Part shown: piece after piece, positions 1-9,129 of the stretch | Position numbering within the stretch: position 1 is the stretch's first letter | Layout of the letters: each line of letters opens with the position of its first letter | Assembly (NCBI RefSeq): GCF_039851965.1 | Contig: NZ_CP156674.1 | Location: forward strand, 1,116,001-1,180,000 | Length of the DNA stretch: 64,000 bases | Direction: 5' to 3' | Source of the DNA: Pseudalkalibacillus hwajinpoensis | GTDB taxonomy: Bacteria > Bacillota > Bacilli > Bacillales > Guptibacillaceae | The notes under the pieces: generated by a model | Databases searched by the model: none | Told to the model about the DNA's origin: nothing | Seen by the model: the letters and a program-made list of their open reading frames with translations, nothing else | Position numbers and translations under genes: made by a program

Positions 1-1
1 C

Positions 2-235
2 TGCATCATTCAAGAACAGAGCCTAGGTATTCATTACAACAAAGGAAGTGATTTACTAGACTACTTGATTGACCATTCCGTATTTAAATACGTCAATGGA
101 TCTGTAGAAATACCATCAGGTCCAGGATTAGGTGTGGAAATCAATGAAGAGCATGTGAAGAAAGTTTCGCTTGAAGGCCACAGCTGGAAAAATCCGGTTT
201 GGAGACACGAAGACGGAACAGTGGCGGAATGGTAG
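2..235 (+). CDS. dgoD: D-galactonate dehydratase, C-terminal part (5' end outside window)
   Basis: The open frame from the left edge encodes 77 residues and ends at TAG 233-235. The text contains QEQSLGIHYNKG near its start and NPVWRHEDGTVAEW at its end, which matches the C-terminus of D-galactonate dehydratase of the mandelate racemase/enolase superfamily almost residue for residue, as I remember the E. coli protein. The enzyme removes water from D-galactonate to give 2-dehydro-3-deoxy-D-galactonate in the De Ley-Doudoroff type pathway. The catalytic barrel residues lie outside the window and cannot be checked. The next gene is a GntP-type permease 52 bases downstream on the same strand, so the two probably form a galactonate uptake and breakdown operon. 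Confidence 0.88.
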   Translation, partial: CIIQEQSLGIHYNKGSDLLDYLIDHSVFKYVNGSVEIPSGPGLGVEINEEHVKKVSLEGHSWKNPVWRHEDGTVAEW

Positions 236-287
236 ACAAGTCTTTTAGTATATTGGACTTAAATCATAAGAAATGGAGTGGTATAGA

Positions 288-1634
288 ATGTCTGCTGGAT
301 TGTTAATTTTAATCGCCGTTTTCGGTGTAGCACTCTTACTCTTCCTCGTCATGCGTACGAAGTTACAAGCATTTATTGCATTGATTCTAGTTAGTTATAT
401 TGTTGGTTTAATTGCGGGCATGAGCCCAAACGACGTCTTAACCGCTGTGCAGGATGGCATGGGCGGAACCGTTGGGGAAATTGCGGTCATCATCGGGATT
501 GGAGCCATGTTTGGTGAAATATTAAAAGTATCCGGTGGTGCTGAACGGCTCGCACTAACCCTGATTGATAAGTTCGGGGAAAAGCGCGTGAACTGGGCAT
601 TGGTTCTGACTGGATTCATCATATCCATTCCGGTCTTTCTGGATGTTGCTTTTGTTATCCTTGTTCCGATTCTATATAGCCTTGCCCAAAAAACCAAAAA
701 GTCTCTTCTCTACTATGGGATCCCTCTCTTAGCAGGACTTGCAGTTACACATAGTTTCGTGCCACCAACACCGGGACCAATCGCGGTTGCTTCCCTGCTT
801 GGTGCTAATATTGGATGGGTCATCCTATTTGGATTGATGGCTGGTATTCCAGCAGCAATCATCGCTGGACCAGTCTTTGGAACGTATATCTCAAAGAAAA
901 TTCATGTTGGAGTACCTGCCAATATGATTGCTGAAGCAAGAGAGAAAAAATATGACAGAGAGCTACCGAGCTTTGGGATGATTGCCACCCTGATTTTACT
1001 CCCTCTTTTCTTAATCCTGTTAAACACGTTTGTATCCGCTTCCCTTCCTGAAGGAAATACGACGAGAACTGTTCTATCCTTCATTGGTAATCCAGGGGTA
1101 GCCCTAACTATCACTGCGTTACTTACATTCTATTTCCTTGGAACAAGACGTGGCTATTCAAAAGAGGAAATTCAAGAAATTGCTACAAAATCACTTGAGC
1201 CTGCAGGCATTATTATTCTGATTACAGGTGCTGGTGGCGTTTTCGGACAGATTCTAGTCGAAACAGGCATTGGAGATGTACTAGCCCAATCCATGTCAGA
1301 TTTAAAAATGCCTTTAATCGTTTTCGCATTTCTCATTACAGCCGTCGTTCGAATTGCTCAGGGATCCGCTACAGTAGCCATGATAACTGGCGCGAGTCTA
1401 GTCACACCGATGATCGAAACAATGGGGATTTCTGGACCGATGCTCGGCTTACTTGTGATCACGATTGCCTCTGGGGCAACCATTGCTTCCCACGTAAACG
1501 ATTCTGGCTTCTGGATGGTAAACCGCTTCTTCGGTTTATCTGAGAAAGATACATTGAAGTCCTGGACGGTGATGGAGACCATCATTGCCTTAGTCGGTTT
1601 CAGTATCACACTGATTATCAGTATGTTTATTTAA
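288..1634 (+). CDS. GntP family gluconate/galactonate:H+ symporter
   Basis: The product has 448 residues, the usual GntP size, and about a dozen hydrophobic segments. GntP features include the N-terminal membrane segment, the SHSFVPPTPGP-like motif (here THSFVPPTPGP near residue 160) and a glycine-rich second half. I place the start at ATG 288 because GGAG at 275-278 lies nine bases before it; the in-frame ATG at 273 overlaps that ribosome binding site. The family imports gluconate and related sugar acids with protons. The preceding gene is galactonate dehydratase, so D-galactonate is the likely substrate here, by inference. A strong terminator follows at 1668-1703. Confidence 0.92.
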   Translation: MSAGLLILIAVFGVALLLFLVMRTKLQAFIALILVSYIVGLIAGMSPNDVLTAVQDGMGGTVGEIAVIIGIGAMFGEILKVSGGAERLALTLIDKFGEKRVNWALVLTGFIISIPVFLDVAFVILVPILYSLAQKTKKSLLYYGIPLLAGLAVTHSFVPPTPGPIAVASLLGANIGWVILFGLMAGIPAAIIAGPVFGTYISKKIHVGVPANMIAEAREKKYDRELPSFGMIATLILLPLFLILLNTFVSASLPEGNTTRTVLSFIGNPGVALTITALLTFYFLGTRRGYSKEEIQEIATKSLEPAGIIILITGAGGVFGQILVETGIGDVLAQSMSDLKMPLIVFAFLITAVVRIAQGSATVAMITGASLVTPMIETMGISGPMLGLLVITIASGATIASHVNDSGFWMVNRFFGLSEKDTLKSWTVMETIIALVGFSITLIISMFI

Positions 1635-1667
1635 TATCGGTGAATTTTCACACTATAAAATCAAAGA

Positions 1668-1703
1668 AAACGAGGGTCTCCCTAAGCTGGGATTCCCTCG
1701 TTT
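1668..1703 (+). terminator. Terminator after gntP-type permease
   Basis: Arms AAACGAGGG and CCCTCGTTT enclose a loop that itself can pair (TCTCCC with GGGA), followed by TTATTTGAT. It closes the dgoD-gntP transcription unit. Confidence 0.8.
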
Positions 1704-2076
1704 ATTTGATGTAAAAATATTTTCCTTGGTTAACGCGGTAAAACGTCTTTATGCTTATCCTTACTTAATTGGCTGCTCTTTTTTCTCATGGAGTTGAAAG
1801 AACTTGTTAGTTACGGTCATGCTCTTGAGCGATCACCGCTCTATATTCAAAAGTGGCTACTACCCTGAGAAGATTTCGGAGTTTGTCCTTTTCTGTTTAA
1901 TCGTTGTACTCTTTATTCTAAACTTCTCGCTTGAACAGCTTGAATTACTTCTTGAAAATCCAAACCACTGGGAAGCTCTACTTCAAAGTTCACCTCTAAA
2001 GTAAACCCATTCCTTTTTGATTAATATTGGTTCCAGATATCTTATACGGGATGCATAGCTCTATCAGTGTTTTTAC
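1704..2076. other. Intergenic gap with possible degraded coding sequence
   Basis: No intact gene is convincing here. On the minus strand a short stretch (about 2013-1920) reads GFTLEVNFEVELPSGLDFQE and then meets a stop; another frame continues as VATFEYRAVIAQEHD. This looks like decayed coding sequence with a frameshift and stops, but I do not recognise the parent protein. A 66-codon plus-strand frame at 1804-2004 has no ribosome binding site. Confidence 0.3.
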
Positions 2077-3804
2077 TTACAGTTTCAGCTTGTGCTGATC
2101 GAGTAATTGAACCTCCCTGGTATCCGTATGTTCTAACTCAAGGATTACTAATTCATTATCCTTTTCTTTCAATAAAGGGCCAGGCAGGTAAATTCTTTGC
2201 TGCGGGCCGGCTGTATTCCAGTACCTGCCTAAGTTGAAGCCATTAATGAATATATTTCCTTTTGTAAAGCCCTTACTATCGATGAACGTATCACGAGTGC
2301 CATCCGCATCAAATTTCCCGCGGAAAAATTTCGGGAATCTCGTCTCAACTTCCACCTGATAGTTATCAGGCAATACATCTAATTCAATGGCATACATTTT
2401 CCAATTAAAAAAGTATTGCCCTCCCAACCAAATATTATGTGTGATCCCTTTTCTATCTGCCAGATGTTCTCCATAATTTGCTCTTCCCATATTCTCAACT
2501 AATAGTTCTAACGTGTTGCTTTCCTGAGTGAAATTCAGGGTAACATTTCGTAATTTATCGTTCTTATAAATAGTGGTATGATATTTTCCATTAATATAAA
2601 TATAAGCTCGATCTTGGATGGCATCTATACCCATGATTAAATCACCCATTCTGTTAACTTCCGTCCGATAAAGCGTATAGCCATACTTTTGGTTGATCGC
2701 TTCCATCGGCTGAGGGGTAATATGTTCAAATCGATTGCTTATTTGATTTAGAGTATCAAATAAACTGACCGATTCCTGCATGGTAACTGATCCATAATGT
2801 TTTGCGGAAATGGTACTTACATAGTCTTCAGGGACTTGTATATATTTGCTTAACGTTTGCTTAACTGCACGATATTTCTCTGTCAATTCGCCATTTTCCG
2901 TCAGTAAACTATCATAGTCATAACTTGTAATAGTAGGGTAATAAATATCGTAATGATTAGCACCATTCATGAAACCGAAGTTTGTTCCTCCATGGAACAT
3001 ATAAAAATTGACTGAGCATTTTTTTTCCATTAGTTCTTTAAATACGTTGGCTACGTCTGCCGCATCTCTTGTGTGGTGTTCACCAGTCCAATAGTCAAAC
3101 CAGCCAATCCAGAACTCAGCAACCAGCTTTGGAGATCCTGGCTTTAGTCTATCCAGTTGTTGAAAAGCACAATCAACCTTTGAACCAAAATTCAAAGTAG
3201 TCGTTACGTCTGCCAGGGAACCTTGTCTAATAAATTCTGGCCCATCCGAAGTAAAAAGAAATGTATCGATACCATGCTTTTTGTATTGCTCTTTAAGAAA
3301 TGCTAGATATTTTTGATCATTCCCATAGGCCCCGTATTCATTCTCGATTTGCATAGCCACGATTGGACCCCCGTTTTGATATAAATAAGGCTTAAACTTT
3401 GGGAGTAACACATCATAATATTCCTCTACATATTGTAGGTAAACTGGATCACTACTGCGCAGTACGATCTCTTTTTCCTTTAACAACCAGGAAGGAAGCC
3501 CGCCCATTTCCCACTCGGCACAAATATAGGGAGACGGTCTTATCATGACATATAAGCCCAAATCATGAGCCAGCTGGATAAACTGTTCAACATCTCCCAT
3601 CCCTGAGAAATGAAATTGCCCCTTCTTCGGTTCGTGAAAATTCCATGGAATATAGGTCTCCACCGTATTTAACCCTAACGCTTTCAATTTCTCAAGCCTA
3701 TCTTCCCAGTATTCAGGCACTGTACGGAAGTAATGCATGCCACCTGCAAGGATTTGAAAAGGCTCCTGGTCTAAATAAAATTCGCCATTTTTTGCTTGTA
3801 ACAT
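2077..3804 (-). CDS. GH35 beta-galactosidase, cytoplasmic
   Basis: The 575-residue product opens with the GH35 barrel signature FQILAGGMHYFRTVPEYWEDRL and contains WEMGGLPSWLL. E156 in the IENEYG motif fits the acid/base and E230 in VAEFWIGWFD fits the nucleophile of this family. C-terminal beta-sandwich domains with a typical GFNLGRYWNTAGPQQ motif follow. There is no signal peptide, so it acts on imported galactosides. ATG at 3804 is preceded by GGGAGGAAAACA. The gene follows the GH2 beta-galactosidase with a 196-base gap that holds a terminator-like hairpin (3924-3957), so it may be partly uncoupled from the ABC/GH2 operon. Exact linkage specificity (beta-1,3, 1,4 or 1,6) cannot be read from the sequence. 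Confidence 0.93.
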   Translation of the reverse strand: MLQAKNGEFYLDQEPFQILAGGMHYFRTVPEYWEDRLEKLKALGLNTVETYIPWNFHEPKKGQFHFSGMGDVEQFIQLAHDLGLYVMIRPSPYICAEWEMGGLPSWLLKEKEIVLRSSDPVYLQYVEEYYDVLLPKFKPYLYQNGGPIVAMQIENEYGAYGNDQKYLAFLKEQYKKHGIDTFLFTSDGPEFIRQGSLADVTTTLNFGSKVDCAFQQLDRLKPGSPKLVAEFWIGWFDYWTGEHHTRDAADVANVFKELMEKKCSVNFYMFHGGTNFGFMNGANHYDIYYPTITSYDYDSLLTENGELTEKYRAVKQTLSKYIQVPEDYVSTISAKHYGSVTMQESVSLFDTLNQISNRFEHITPQPMEAINQKYGYTLYRTEVNRMGDLIMGIDAIQDRAYIYINGKYHTTIYKNDKLRNVTLNFTQESNTLELLVENMGRANYGEHLADRKGITHNIWLGGQYFFNWKMYAIELDVLPDNYQVEVETRFPKFFRGKFDADGTRDTFIDSKGFTKGNIFINGFNLGRYWNTAGPQQRIYLPGPLLKEKDNELVILELEHTDTREVQLLDQHKLKL

Positions 3805-3818
3805 TGTTTTCCTCCCTT

Positions 3819-3832
3819 TTTAAAGCGCTTCG
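3819..3832. promoter_or_regulatory. Weak palindromic AAAGCGCTTC site before GH35 gene
   Basis: The core AAGCGCTT lies just upstream of the GH35 ribosome binding site. It resembles the centre of a catabolite-responsive element but its flanks fit the TGWAANCGNTNWCA consensus poorly, so this is a tentative call. Confidence 0.3.
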
Positions 3833-3923
3833 TATTTGATTATTTTTTCTCTTTACAAGAATGAATCAAACATTTCCTTCATGCTAATTCATGTGTGAGC
3901 TAGACAATCATCAAAAAATAAAA

Positions 3924-3965
3924 CTACCTATCCCCATACAGGAAAGGGAACAGGTAGCTAGAAGT
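3924..3965 (-). terminator. Terminator-like hairpin after GH2 gene
   Basis: Read on the minus strand, CTACCTGTTCCC pairs with GGGGATAGGTAG and is followed by TTTTATTTTTT. It sits between the GH2 and GH35 genes and would reduce readthrough into GH35. Confidence 0.7.
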
Positions 3966-4000
3966 TTTTTTGTATTCCAGTCAGCAGAAGGATACTACCT

Positions 4001-7000
4001 TTAGTTAAAAGCCGGCTTCATTTCTAACCCAAACTGGAATGCCCCGCTTTTTAACCGGTACTTTTCAAGCACATCAGGACCACAACTTGCCGATCCAAGA
4101 CCATGATGTTTGTGATCAATAAGAACCGTAATGAAATCCTGTTCGACCAAGTCATAGGTATGTTGGGCTTTTTCCAGGTTTTCCATCGTATAATATTGGA
4201 TGTTAATATCAAAGCAAGGCTTCCCCTGGAATGTCAAACCAATTCCGGACTCGTTTTTAATCTGTGCCCAGCGAACTTCATGCCTATTTCCATTTTCCTG
4301 CGGATAGGCATATGGCGTATAGAATTCCTCTGCCTTTTTCTTCCACACCCCTACACCATTTGCCTGACGGCTATCCACATAGGATTCTCCCGGTCCACGG
4401 CCATACCATGTCACAAGATCTAACATTGCTGGAAGTTCCATTTTTAATCCCAATCTAGGAAAAGTTTGTGGCGGTTCCCCATATGGTTCACCTTTGACAT
4501 CAATAGTCATCTTGCCATCAGAATCAATGGTATACGTATACGTAGTTGTTATTCCCCAATTTAAAATTGGCGGGGCAACTCTTGAAGTTACTATGATTTC
4601 TATCTGATGTTCCTCCAGAGCCACATAGCTGACAGAATCGACTCGCTGCTGTAGCCAATGGAGACCAGATTCTTTCCATTCTTTAATTGACGGGATATCC
4701 TTCCAATGGACCTGTGCCCATAAATCATTATCGATCGGTGCCCTCCATAAATTCAGAATTGGCCCGGTTTTTATTAAATCGATCCCCTGTACTTTCCATT
4801 CGGACAATCTTCCGGAAACTTTATCCCATTGAACAATGAAATTCTCGCCCTTTACGTGAAGGCTATGCGTGGAATCTTCCACTTCTAAAGGCCTTCCAGC
4901 CAGGCTTGTTTCCTCTTCCTTGTCTGCCTTTTGAGTAGGCAATTCAAACTGAGACCACGCAACTTGGTGTCCTGTTTTAGCCCATATAGTATCACCCGCA
5001 AGGCTAAATACAAGTTCTAGCCAGTAATCATCTTCAGACCCATGATAACGCTCTAGTTCGTAAGGCAAATCAACAACTTTACTTGCACGTGGTTCAATGC
5101 TATTGATGGATACAGTTCCACTGGCGACAACGCCTTCCCCTTTCGTAATCGACCATGACGCGTGCAAATGATTGAGTGAAATAAAGTCATAACGGTTGGT
5201 TATTTTCACTTCCCCTTTTTCTAAATCCATGGATTCAACTAGAATGGGCTCAATCACCTTTTTATATTCCGAAAGTGCTGGGGAAGGTGTATGATCTGCC
5301 ATTACCAATCCATCAATAACAAAGTTGGAATCGTTCGGTGCTTCCCCAAAATCTCCACCGTAAGCTACATATTCTTTTCCGTGTTCGGTTAACTGGTGAA
5401 TTCCATGATCCTGCCATTCCCAGACAAATCCGCCTTGAAGGCGATCATGTTTGTAAAAAGTTTCCCAGTATTCCTTCAATCCGCCCGGGCCATTTCCCAT
5501 TGCGTGTGCATACTCACACAGGATATGCGGCTTTGCTAAATCATCACGCATTCCTAACACATCCATGACTTCGATTGCAGTGTACATCGTGGTAAACACA
5601 TCAGATGCTTCAGGTTCCCGCTGCGGGTCATAGTTGCTTTCCGATCTTGTAATCGCCCGACATTCCCCTTCATAGTGAATGAGTCTTGTATCATCAAATT
5701 CTCTCGCCCAGTTCGCCATTGTTACGTGGTTTCTGCCAAACCCAGATTCATTTCCTAACGACCACATAATAATAGAAGGATGGTTTTTATCTCGTGCGAC
5801 CATCCGCTTTATTCGGTCTAGATAGGCGTTTTCCCATGCGGGATCATCACTGAGTGCATTCCAGTTTCCTATGACATCAAACCCGTGACATTCCAGGTCT
5901 GCCTCATCTATGACATACAAGCCATACCGATCACATAAATCGTAGAATCGTGGATCATTCGGGTAGTGAGCAGTACGTACAGCATTAATGTTGTGTTGTT
6001 TCATCAGCCTGACATCTTCCTTCATCCACTCGAACGGGACAGCTCTCCCTAACCCAGGATGATGATCATGCCGATTGACGCCTTTCAGTTTAATCGCTAC
6101 ACCGTTCACTCTGAACAAACCATGTTTCAACTCTACCGAACGGAATCCTACTCTTGTAGGGATTACTTCAGTTATTTCACCTGTTTCCTTTTTCAATGAA
6201 AGCAGAAGGTTATACAAATATGGATGTTCAGCTGACCACTTGTGTGGATGACGAATCGAAAAGGTTTGAACGACAGTTTCTTTACTGTTTGCAGCAATCG
6301 ATACAGTATCGCTTTCTTGTTGATTAATCACAACTTGACCGCTTGTATCCAGTAAGTGATACTCTAGTTTATAATGTGAAACAGCAGAATCACTCCTGTT
6401 TTCAATCACTGTGTCTACATAAAGTATGGCATTTTCATAATTTTCATCAAAAATTGTTTTGATAAAGTAATCCTCCACGTGCACCCTGGGTACAGCCAGC
6501 AAATACACATCCCGAAAAATACCACTGAGCCACCACATGTCCTGGTCTTCAATATAAGAGCCATCGGACCATTGAACTACCTGGACAGCAATACGATTTT
6601 GCCCTTCTTTAATAAAAGGAGTAAGGTCAAATTCAGAAGGAATGCGGCTTCCCTGACTATAGCCAATTTCTTTGCCGTTCAACCAGACGTGAAATGCACT
6701 ATCCACCCCTTCGAATCTCAACGTAATTTCTTTATCCAGCCAGTCTTTCGAAATCCAGAATTCCCTAACATAAGATCCGGTTGGATTTTCACTGGGAACA
6801 AACGGTGGATCTACCGGGAATGGATACACAACATTTGTATATGCCGGCTCGCCGTAGCCGTGCATTTGCCAGGAGGATGGGACATATAAATCATCCCAAT
6901 CACTAGTTTCAAAGTCTTCCATATAAAATTCTTCTGGTGCTAGACGCGGGCTGTCCGCATAGTGAAACTTCCATAATCCATTCAACAGTTTAAAAGACGA

Positions 7001-7126
7001 AGAATTGTTCCTTTCAAACGTTAACGCGCTTCGCTTCTCTGCAAACGGAATAAAATGAGCACGCTCCGTTTTACGATTTCGATGTAATAACTGTACATTT
7101 TCCCAATCATGTGTGGTTATTGCCAC
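4001..7126 (-). CDS. lacZ: GH2 beta-galactosidase (LacZ/BgaM type)
   Basis: The product is 1041 residues, close to the length of LacZ. It has the N-terminal jelly roll, immunoglobulin-like domain, TIM barrel and C-terminal small-chain domains in order. E460 lies in SLGNESGFGRNH and E538 in ILCEYAHAMGNGPG, the positions of the acid/base and nucleophile (E461 and E537 in E. coli). It hydrolyses lactose and other beta-galactosides in the cytoplasm. ATG 7126 is preceded by AGGAGGTAGGACAAG. It lies 34 bases after the second ABC permease gene, so transport and cleavage are in one operon. No signal peptide is visible. Confidence 0.96.
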   Translation of the reverse strand: MAITTHDWENVQLLHRNRKTERAHFIPFAEKRSALTFERNNSSSFKLLNGLWKFHYADSPRLAPEEFYMEDFETSDWDDLYVPSSWQMHGYGEPAYTNVVYPFPVDPPFVPSENPTGSYVREFWISKDWLDKEITLRFEGVDSAFHVWLNGKEIGYSQGSRIPSEFDLTPFIKEGQNRIAVQVVQWSDGSYIEDQDMWWLSGIFRDVYLLAVPRVHVEDYFIKTIFDENYENAILYVDTVIENRSDSAVSHYKLEYHLLDTSGQVVINQQESDTVSIAANSKETVVQTFSIRHPHKWSAEHPYLYNLLLSLKKETGEITEVIPTRVGFRSVELKHGLFRVNGVAIKLKGVNRHDHHPGLGRAVPFEWMKEDVRLMKQHNINAVRTAHYPNDPRFYDLCDRYGLYVIDEADLECHGFDVIGNWNALSDDPAWENAYLDRIKRMVARDKNHPSIIMWSLGNESGFGRNHVTMANWAREFDDTRLIHYEGECRAITRSESNYDPQREPEASDVFTTMYTAIEVMDVLGMRDDLAKPHILCEYAHAMGNGPGGLKEYWETFYKHDRLQGGFVWEWQDHGIHQLTEHGKEYVAYGGDFGEAPNDSNFVIDGLVMADHTPSPALSEYKKVIEPILVESMDLEKGEVKITNRYDFISLNHLHASWSITKGEGVVASGTVSINSIEPRASKVVDLPYELERYHGSEDDYWLELVFSLAGDTIWAKTGHQVAWSQFELPTQKADKEEETSLAGRPLEVEDSTHSLHVKGENFIVQWDKVSGRLSEWKVQGIDLIKTGPILNLWRAPIDNDLWAQVHWKDIPSIKEWKESGLHWLQQRVDSVSYVALEEHQIEIIVTSRVAPPILNWGITTTYTYTIDSDGKMTIDVKGEPYGEPPQTFPRLGLKMELPAMLDLVTWYGRGPGESYVDSRQANGVGVWKKKAEEFYTPYAYPQENGNRHEVRWAQIKNESGIGLTFQGKPCFDINIQYYTMENLEKAQHTYDLVEQDFITVLIDHKHHGLGSASCGPDVLEKYRLKSGAFQFGLEMKPAFN

Positions 7127-7160
7127 TTGTCCTACCTCCTATATAAAATCGCCTGATCTA

Positions 7161-7988
7161 TTATCCTTTGACCGATCCCATCATTCCTGCTACAAAATGC
7201 TTCTGCATCAAGAAGAACACAATGGCTGTTGGAAGAGTTGCAATTACAATGGCAGTCATAATAACCCCAAAGTCCGGTGTATAACCGGCACCAAGATTCG
7301 AAATAAGCAACGGAATGGTTTGCTTATCAGGAGATTGTAATACTACTAATGGCCATAAATAGTTATTCCAGCTATTCATAAAAGCAATGATGGCAGCCGC
7401 TGCATACGTCGTTTTCATTGTCGGGACATAAATGCGGAAAAAGATTCCTAATTCACTTAATCCATCAATTCTCCCTGCTTCTACCAATTCTTTTGCAAAC
7501 ATTTTCGTGTTCTGACGAAAGAAAAAGATAAAAAATGCGGTTATCACTGTTGGCAGAATCACCGCCGCTAGGGTGTCAATCCCAATGAAAGGCATGGATG
7601 ATGAAACACGTCCAAATAATCGATACAAAGGAATCATGATCGCTGCAAACGGAATCATCATTGATAACAAAAGAATATTAAATATCCTATCTTTGCCCTG
7701 AGTTCGATAGATTTCAAACCCGTAACCGGCAAGTGACCCAATCAACAGAGTTAGAAAGGTAGTGATTACGGCGACGATGGTTGAATTCCATAAAGCCGAA
7801 ACCATGTTGACGGATTCAAATAATACTTTAAGATTCTCGAATAAATGAGTACCCGGCAGTAAACGACCTTGGGTCACATCAACTGACTTATTGGTCATGC
7901 TGACGAGCATCCACAAGAATGGAAAAATAGACACAATCGCAGTAATGCTTAAAAAGAGGTATGTACCTATTCTTTTGACCTTTCTCAT
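7161..7988 (-). CDS. ABC sugar importer permease, MalG/LacG type
   Basis: This 275-residue protein has six hydrophobic segments and the EAA-type cytoplasmic loop near residues 165-185 (ELVEAGRIDGLSELGIFFRIYVP), the docking site for the ATPase. It ends with LMQKHFVAGMMGSVKG, the common C-terminus of MalG-like permeases. It overlaps the upstream permease gene by four bases (ATGA), implying translational coupling. No ATPase gene is present in the cluster, which is usual in Bacillales, where a shared MsmX-type ATPase serves several CUT1 importers. The substrate is inferred to be a beta-galactoside from the adjoining GH2 gene. Confidence 0.94.
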   Translation of the reverse strand: MRKVKRIGTYLFLSITAIVSIFPFLWMLVSMTNKSVDVTQGRLLPGTHLFENLKVLFESVNMVSALWNSTIVAVITTFLTLLIGSLAGYGFEIYRTQGKDRIFNILLLSMMIPFAAIMIPLYRLFGRVSSSMPFIGIDTLAAVILPTVITAFFIFFFRQNTKMFAKELVEAGRIDGLSELGIFFRIYVPTMKTTYAAAAIIAFMNSWNNYLWPLVVLQSPDKQTIPLLISNLGAGYTPDFGVIMTAIVIATLPTAIVFFLMQKHFVAGMMGSVKG

Positions 7989-8911
7989 TTTTCATCACCT
8001 GCCATCTTAAATTGAATGAGAGATAAGAGAATGACCAGGATCACTATCACGTAGGATACAGTTGCTGCATACCCGAAATCAGGGCTGTATTTAAAGGAAA
8101 GATTATAAATGTACATGGAGATGGAAAGAGTTGCATTCCCTGGTCCACCATTCGTGATGTTCATAATCTCATCAAAAATTTGCAGCGTTCCGATTGTTGA
8201 AATGATGGAAGTAAATAAAATAATCGGTTTTAACATCGGGATAGTAATGTAAAAAAATTGTTGAAAGCTTGATGCCCCATCCATTTTTGCAGCTTCATAC
8301 ATAGACCGATCTACATTTTGCAAAGCAGATAAATAGAAAATCATATTGTACCCTGTCCACCTCCAAGTAATAGCAGCAATAATCGTTATTTTTGCAAGGA
8401 GAGGATCGGATAGCCAATTTAGAGGTTCAGATATAATCGATAAATCAAGAAGAAACTGATTAATGAAGCCATTTACACCAAACAGGTATTTGAAGATTAC
8501 AGCATAGGCAACAAGAGAGGTGACACATGGTAAAAAGATAGCTGTACGAAAGAATCCTCTGAATCTCAATGTTGCATCGTTTAAAAGGACGGATAAGAAT
8601 AAAGCCAGAATGATCATTACTGGAACTTGAATCAGCAAGTAAATAAACGTGTTCATTAATGCTGCCAAAAAGGTTGGATCATTAAATAACCTGAAATAGT
8701 TATCTAAACCAACAAACTCCAGATTGGCTCCCATTCCAGACTGGAAGGAGAGAAGTAAGGCCTGGACCATTGGATAAAAGTAAAATAAACAGATCCCCGC
8801 AGCAGCGATCAGAATAAAGATCCAGCCAATATAATTCTTTTTGAACCGATTAACAACTGGCTCTTTTTTCACTGTATATGGTACATTCACATTGTTCATC
8901 ACTTTTCTCAA
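7985..8911 (-). CDS. ABC sugar importer permease, MalF/LacF type
   Basis: The 308-residue product has six predicted membrane segments, the first after about 28 charged residues. The EAA loop reads MYEAAKMDGASSFQQFFYITIPML around residues 205-230. The likely start is TTG 8911, placed nine bases after AGGAGG; an ATG four codons later is the alternative. It forms the heterodimeric channel with the next gene. A stable hairpin between this gene and the binding-protein gene (8956-9000) may set their relative expression. Confidence 0.93.
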   Translation of the reverse strand: MRKVMNNVNVPYTVKKEPVVNRFKKNYIGWIFILIAAAGICLFYFYPMVQALLLSFQSGMGANLEFVGLDNYFRLFNDPTFLAALMNTFIYLLIQVPVMIILALFLSVLLNDATLRFRGFFRTAIFLPCVTSLVAYAVIFKYLFGVNGFINQFLLDLSIISEPLNWLSDPLLAKITIIAAITWRWTGYNMIFYLSALQNVDRSMYEAAKMDGASSFQQFFYITIPMLKPIILFTSIISTIGTLQIFDEIMNITNGGPGNATLSISMYIYNLSFKYSPDFGYAATVSYVIVILVILLSLIQFKMAGDEK

Positions 8912-8955
8912 TTCTCTGTTCCTCCTTTCACTTAAGACAGACTTGAATTTTACAT

Positions 8956-9000
8956 AAAGGGATTCTATGAAAGTATAACTATCTTTCTTAGAATCCCTAT
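8956..9000 (-). promoter_or_regulatory. Intra-operon hairpin between binding-protein and permease genes
   Basis: An 18-base inverted repeat with two mismatches (AAAGGGATTCTATGAAAG against CTTTCTTAGAATCCCTAT) lies in the 218-base gap downstream of the binding-protein gene. It lacks a strong U tract, so an mRNA-stabilising or partially terminating role is more likely than full termination. Such hairpins commonly allow excess binding protein over membrane subunits. Confidence 0.55.
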
Positions 9001-9129
9001 ATGCTTAGGAGACTTTTTCTATAAGACACCGCCTTTCATTTCAGGCGCCTTTAGTCTTTAGAGTCAATAAACTCCGGTGCTGACTTGTCCGATTGATACA
9101 CAAACCATTAAGCATATCTTTAAGCCTCA